Assembly (NCBI GenBank): GCA_013373205.1
Contig: JABXIG010000003.1
Coordinates: forward strand, 1-64,000
Direction of reading: 5' to 3'
DNA from: Methylocystaceae bacterium
Lineage (GTDB): Bacteria > Pseudomonadota > Alphaproteobacteria > Rhodospirillales > Terasakiellaceae
DNA length: 64,000 bases
The notes below the pieces were generated by a model. It saw nothing but the letters and a program-made list of their open reading frames with translations. It searched no databases and had not been told where the DNA came from. Of this stretch, positions 60,424-64,000 are shown in pieces; within the stretch, counting starts at the first letter, position 1, and each line of letters begins with the position of its first letter. Both the position numbers and the translations under genes were made by a program.

Positions 60424-60909
60424 TTATTTTTTTGACCAATCCCCAAGTCGTGAAATTTGCCGACCTAGCTGGTCCGGTAATCCACCTTGCCATGACTGAC
60501 GGCATAGTGATTCTAGTCTGTTTTGTAAATCACTTGAAAATACAGCCGTTTTTCGTGTTTTCAGGTCAACATGAAGGGCCATGATTTCGTTGGTGGCACA
60601 TTTTTGTTTTGTGGTAGAAGAGAACATTTCATGGAAAAGATGTAAGCGCTTTTGGTCATAGCCCAGTATGTAGCTTTGGATTTCAAGCCCATCTCTTTCC
60701 ATAACTTCCCCTTCATATGTCACGTGCGATTCGACAACAAAGATGGATTTTTCTTCTGAGTGGCGATAGGCCGGGCCCATATGGACTTTTTCCAAGACCG
60801 CATCCGTTGCATGATCAAAAGCGAGAACATAAAACGCGACATTCATATGCCCGTTGTAATCAATCCAGTCTTTTTTTACGGTTTCTTTATGAAGTTGGAT
60901 AAAACTCAT
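60424..60909 (-). CDS. Hot-dog fold thioesterase
   Basis: A 161-residue hot-dog protein of the 4HBT type with the motif KDWIDYNGHMNVAFY near residue 14 and a later FVVESHVTYEGEVMERDG. Enzymes like this hydrolyse acyl-CoA; some in this group act on betainyl-CoA or similar. The substrate is unknown. It is read on its own, divergently from the lipoprotein gene. Confidence 0.88.
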   Translation of the reverse strand: MSFIQLHKETVKKDWIDYNGHMNVAFYVLAFDHATDAVLEKVHMGPAYRHSEEKSIFVVESHVTYEGEVMERDGLEIQSYILGYDQKRLHLFHEMFSSTTKQKCATNEIMALHVDLKTRKTAVFSSDLQNRLESLCRQSWQGGLPDQLGRQISRLGDWSKK

Positions 60910-61006
60910 ACTGCAACTCTTTACTTAATATGTGATCTCAGTCGTGATAGGCTGTCGTACAGTTTAGGTCAAGCAGAACGCCAAAGAATGCATGAAGGGG
61001 ATATAG

Positions 61007-62587
61007 ATGACCAGGAACTTGATCACCAGCCTGTTGATGATGGGGGTTTTGTTGACAGTTTTGTCAGCCTGTAAGGAAGAGCCCAAGCCCAAGGTTCAAG
61101 AGCCTGTAAAAGTCGTCTTTGATCCGAAGGCGGCTCAGCAAAAAATCAGTAAACGCCTGTCACCGGTTGAAATTGAAGCCAAGGCGTTATCTACGAAAAG
61201 TGAATATATTCAACTTTTGGCCCATTATGAAACAAACAGCAGTGATCCAGCCGCCTTTTTATCCGAGGCCGTGTCCGATGATACCGTGAGCGTTGTCGTT
61301 CTGGCGCATATCGAGAACGGTCCAGATCTTAAATTTCCTGCTTTGCCACTTTATATTTTCAGCAAGGATAAAAATAAATGGCAGATCAGCTTTCAGGCCA
61401 AGGGTCCTTTGACACCCCTGTTCGTCGCAAAGCGCGCGCCTTTTTCGGTTGTTCTGGAAATTGTCCTGTTAAAGAACAAGCTTGATGGACTGGCAAAGGA
61501 TGCGCAGAATATTCTTGAGTCTTATAACGCAGAAAATGTCCTTTATTCCAAAGACCGTGCCTATGATATTTCTGCCCCTGCAGATGCCTTTGCACAACGG
61601 ATCGGTCTGGCTGAAGAAGCAAACTTTAAAGGCGTTGCGCAGTTTGATATTTCCTATCTGGAAAATTTTGGTACAGCCCTGAACCTATTGGGGCAAAACG
61701 GCACAAATATCTTTAGTACAGTCTTAAGTGTGGAAGGCAAAACAAGTGTTTTACCGCTTCATCACAACACCCCACCGAAATATAGCAGTCTGTTAACTCA
61801 TAAAATTGGACATCTCAGCCCCCGTGCTGCCTTGGGGGATTTGGAGAAAAGTTTCTGGCGTGTCCCGCTTGAGGCGTTAGAGCCCAGTTGTCAGGCGGTT
61901 CAGGGAGCCTTGATTGAACGATTAGGTTTGTCGCGTCGTGATAGTGCGATTATCTTGTGGCGCATGATGCAACCCCATGCCCTGTTTGGCGATAATATTG
62001 ATTATCGGACTAACTGCACAGGGGAAGACATTGCTGTTTTACTGAAAGAAGCTGGACTTACATTGCCCCCGATTGAAGCAGAACGGGCCAGCGGTGCATT
62101 CCAGACCAGTATGAACAAAACGCTGACACGGGTTGCCACTTTGATGAAAAACCCGAAAGAGTCCAATCTGGAAAGTCTCAGCAAGTTGATGGATGAAAAC
62201 GTTCTGGTTCGTGATGAAGCTCGCTTACTTTTTTCGACTTCGCCGGATCGATTAATCGATACCTCAGAAGATGTTGTTGCGCCGACACTCAGCCCTGATG
62301 AAGCTGCGGATTACTTGATGATGTTGCCGCTTCGCTCTTTTGGATGTTATAGTAAAGGTCAAGGTCAGGTTGGTCAGCACAGGGCAACCTTGATGACCAT
62401 GGAAAATGACCCACATTTATGGCTGCTTAATATGGCCTTTAGTTCGGATAAAAAAATATCCGGCCTTTATTTGCAGCGGGCAAGTCAACGTGATTTCTGT
62501 CGTGCGATTGGTGGACGTAAAGGGGAAAATCGTTGTACGTTCTCTAATAAAAACTTCCCGGGCTTGGAACATGAACGTTGTGGCTGA
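61007..62587 (+). CDS. Hypothetical lipoprotein
   Basis: A 526-residue protein with a lipoprotein signal (TRNLITSLLMMGVLLTVLSAC, Cys22) followed by a Pro/Lys-rich linker (KEEPKPKVQEPVK). The rest is a large soluble domain with no family I can name; it has Cys pairs near the C-terminus (RSFGCYSK, RDFCRAIGG, NRCTF) that could form disulfides. It should be attached to a membrane facing the periplasm. The next gene, a receiver-HATPase protein, follows 68 bp later. Confidence 0.75.
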   Translation: MTRNLITSLLMMGVLLTVLSACKEEPKPKVQEPVKVVFDPKAAQQKISKRLSPVEIEAKALSTKSEYIQLLAHYETNSSDPAAFLSEAVSDDTVSVVVLAHIENGPDLKFPALPLYIFSKDKNKWQISFQAKGPLTPLFVAKRAPFSVVLEIVLLKNKLDGLAKDAQNILESYNAENVLYSKDRAYDISAPADAFAQRIGLAEEANFKGVAQFDISYLENFGTALNLLGQNGTNIFSTVLSVEGKTSVLPLHHNTPPKYSSLLTHKIGHLSPRAALGDLEKSFWRVPLEALEPSCQAVQGALIERLGLSRRDSAIILWRMMQPHALFGDNIDYRTNCTGEDIAVLLKEAGLTLPPIEAERASGAFQTSMNKTLTRVATLMKNPKESNLESLSKLMDENVLVRDEARLLFSTSPDRLIDTSEDVVAPTLSPDEAADYLMMLPLRSFGCYSKGQGQVGQHRATLMTMENDPHLWLLNMAFSSDKKISGLYLQRASQRDFCRAIGGRKGENRCTFSNKNFPGLEHERCG

Positions 62588-62655
62588 ACTGATTTGCATT
62601 CTCAAAACAAATGATATAGATCAGGTATGAAGAAGTCTTTGAGAGGATATCTCAC

Positions 62656-63552
62656 ATGAAACGCAACGCCATCCGATTATTGATCGCCGATGACGATGAA
62701 AAGACCCGTGACCTGCTGTTCAATCAGTTGAACAGTAAGGATTTTAAGCTGGATATCCACGAAACGGCTGAAAGTGCGTTGCAGGCCTTAAATGATAATG
62801 CCAAAGAGTATGATGTCATCCTGCTGGATTTGAAAATGCCCGGCATGTCAGGGCTGGATTGTTTGCGTGCCATTAAATCCAATGAAAAGTTACGCCATCT
62901 TCCGGTTATTTTACAAACCTATGACAATGATACGACTGTCATTAGTGAAGCCTTGCATGCCGGGGCTTATTATTTTCTGGAAAAGACGACAGAGAAGAAA
63001 TTGCTTAAAGCCGTGGTACAATCGGCTATGGAATGTAAACTTCGTTTTCAGGAGATTGAACAGGAACGTCAATGTCTCAAATCCGGTTTACGTTTTGTAG
63101 AGCAGGCGCGTTTTCGTATTCGCACCTTGTCTGAAATGAATATGTTGACGGGGCTTTTAGCGACGGCTTATCCGGACCCGGATCGCATGACGATTGGCAT
63201 TCATGAGCTTTTAACCAATGCGATTGAACATGGAAATTTGGGCATTACCTACGACGGTAAAAGCAAGCTGATTATGGAAGATAAATGGAACAGCGAAATT
63301 GATTTCCGTTTGTCCCTTAAGGAAAACAAGAATAAAACAGTTGAGATCGAATTGGTTCAGGCGCCTGATAAAATCACCCTGACCATCACCGATCAGGGCG
63401 ACGGCTTTGATTGTGAAAACTATCTGGAGATTGACCCCTGCCGTTTGTTTGATCCGCATGGCCGCGGTATTGCGGTGGCAAAATCCATGTCCTTTGATGA
63501 CTTGGTTTATGTCGGTAAGGGCAATCAGGTTATTGGGACCGTTTTTTTGTAA
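62656..63552 (+). CDS. Receiver domain fused to an anti-sigma-like HATPase
   Basis: A 298-residue protein. The N-terminal receiver has the acidic pair IADDDE and phospho-acceptor Asp58 (LLDLKMPG). After a coiled linker, the C-terminal part is a HATPase-c domain with the N box IGIHELLTNAIEHGNLG and the G box TDQGDGFD, then GRGIAVAKS. There is no histidine for phosphorylation, as in RsbW-like anti-sigma factors or phosphatases. Its target may be a partner protein rather than DNA. Confidence 0.88.
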   Translation: MKRNAIRLLIADDDEKTRDLLFNQLNSKDFKLDIHETAESALQALNDNAKEYDVILLDLKMPGMSGLDCLRAIKSNEKLRHLPVILQTYDNDTTVISEALHAGAYYFLEKTTEKKLLKAVVQSAMECKLRFQEIEQERQCLKSGLRFVEQARFRIRTLSEMNMLTGLLATAYPDPDRMTIGIHELLTNAIEHGNLGITYDGKSKLIMEDKWNSEIDFRLSLKENKNKTVEIELVQAPDKITLTITDQGDGFDCENYLEIDPCRLFDPHGRGIAVAKSMSFDDLVYVGKGNQVIGTVFL

Positions 63553-63647
63553 AACATCTATCTTCGCGGGAATAGCATATCCTTACATCTCGTTAACTCT
63601 TCTCTATTATACTGACAGCGAGATTCTATTTTTGAAGGATATGACAG

Positions 63648-64000
63648 GTGCCACAAGGGCGGAACAGACCCAGTCCATTTATGTTGTTTATGAACAAGTT
63701 GGTAAAAAACGACCAACTTGTCATTACCTTGTTGGCCGTGCTGATCGGGGCAGGGGTTGGCGGTCTGGCGATCCTGTTTTTGGAAAAAATCGACCTGTTT
63801 CAGGAATTACTGCTTGGGATCAGCGGATCTCTTATTGTTGAACATATTCAAAATTTGCCTACTTGGCGGGTTCTTTTGACCCCAACAGCGGGCGGCTTGG
63901 TTGTGGGATTGTTCCTTTATTATCTGATGCCCGGCGGCAAAGCAAAAGGTCCGGCGGATGTGATCGCCGCCTGTGAGATGGGCGGCGGGCGCATGTCGAT
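63648..64000 (+). CDS. CLC-family chloride channel/transporter (3' partial)
   Basis: The frame runs off the window end with about 117 residues visible. After the start comes the first hydrophobic helix (LVITLLAVLIGAGVGGLAIL) and then LLTPTAGGLVVGLFLYYL and GPADVIAACEMGGG, which match the start of CLC proteins. They move chloride, often in exchange for protons. I chose the GTG at 63648, with AAGGAT a few bases upstream; the ATG at 63681 is an alternative. Confidence 0.8.
   Translation, partial: MPQGRNRPSPFMLFMNKLVKNDQLVITLLAVLIGAGVGGLAILFLEKIDLFQELLLGISGSLIVEHIQNLPTWRVLLTPTAGGLVVGLFLYYLMPGGKAKGPADVIAACEMGGGRMS

Overview
This window looks like chromosomal DNA from a free-living, probably aquatic, motile alphaproteobacterium of moderate GC content (Rhodospirillales-like; the genus is inference). 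The clues are an F1 ATPase operon in the order atpH-A-G-D-C with no F0 genes beside it, methionine synthase split into two genes behind an ArsR-type regulator and metF, the DUF484-xerC pair, MlaA/MlaC, several chemotaxis receptors and c-di-GMP proteins, and a giant RTX adhesin. I see no prophage, insertion sequence, CRISPR array, rRNA or tRNA.

Layout. 1-5.8 kb: the 3' end of a very large, repeat-built, calcium-binding type I secretion substrate. 5.9-8.1 kb: a protein kinase-like gene overlapping malonyl-CoA decarboxylase. 8.3-15.5 kb: chemoreceptor, fructosamine kinase-like protein, GGDEF-EAL protein, aspartate aminotransferase and polyphosphate kinase 2. 15.7-26.9 kb: uvrB, a LysR-GST-flavoprotein-NTF2-like cluster, a CPBP membrane protease, the ribosome-rescue hydrolase arfB, an acetyltransferase, a LysE exporter, a membrane chemoreceptor with a small coupled partner, and rlmJ. 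27-32 kb: atpHAGDC. 32-38.6 kb: priA, a quinone reductase-like flavoprotein with a TPR protein, transaldolase, DUF484 and xerC. 38.6-43.3 kb: a 58-residue membrane protein, a phosphatase, a fusion of a degenerate sensor kinase with a DnaQ-like exonuclease, and its response regulator. 43.4-50.9 kb: ettA, an AT-rich pair of unknown genes, a permease/thioredoxin pair, a DUF4405 protein, a ZIP transporter, a peroxiredoxin, a methyltransferase and a SleB-type hydrolase. 51-53.3 kb: rluA and mlaA-mlaC. 53.5-59.2 kb: a methionine regulon (ArsR-methyltransferase regulator, metF, split metH) behind a 20-bp perfect palindrome. 59.3-64 kb: diguanylate cyclase, thioesterase, lipoprotein, a receiver-HATPase protein and the start of a CLC chloride channel.

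How the genes work together. Much of the window is housekeeping: energy, translation quality control, replication restart, chromosome dimer resolution, DNA repair and outer-membrane lipid homeostasis. A second layer is signalling: two chemoreceptors, two c-di-GMP proteins, two receiver proteins, a kinase-like protein and a sensor-like exonuclease. The best candidates for new biology are the sensor/exonuclease fusion with its response regulator (39.7-42.2 kb), the kinase-like protein with a DPG motif tied to malonyl-CoA decarboxylase (5.9-8.1 kb), the self-contained methionine regulatory unit (53.5-59.2 kb) with a REP-like palindrome in the metH split, and several small genes. None can be called a proven new system from sequence alone.
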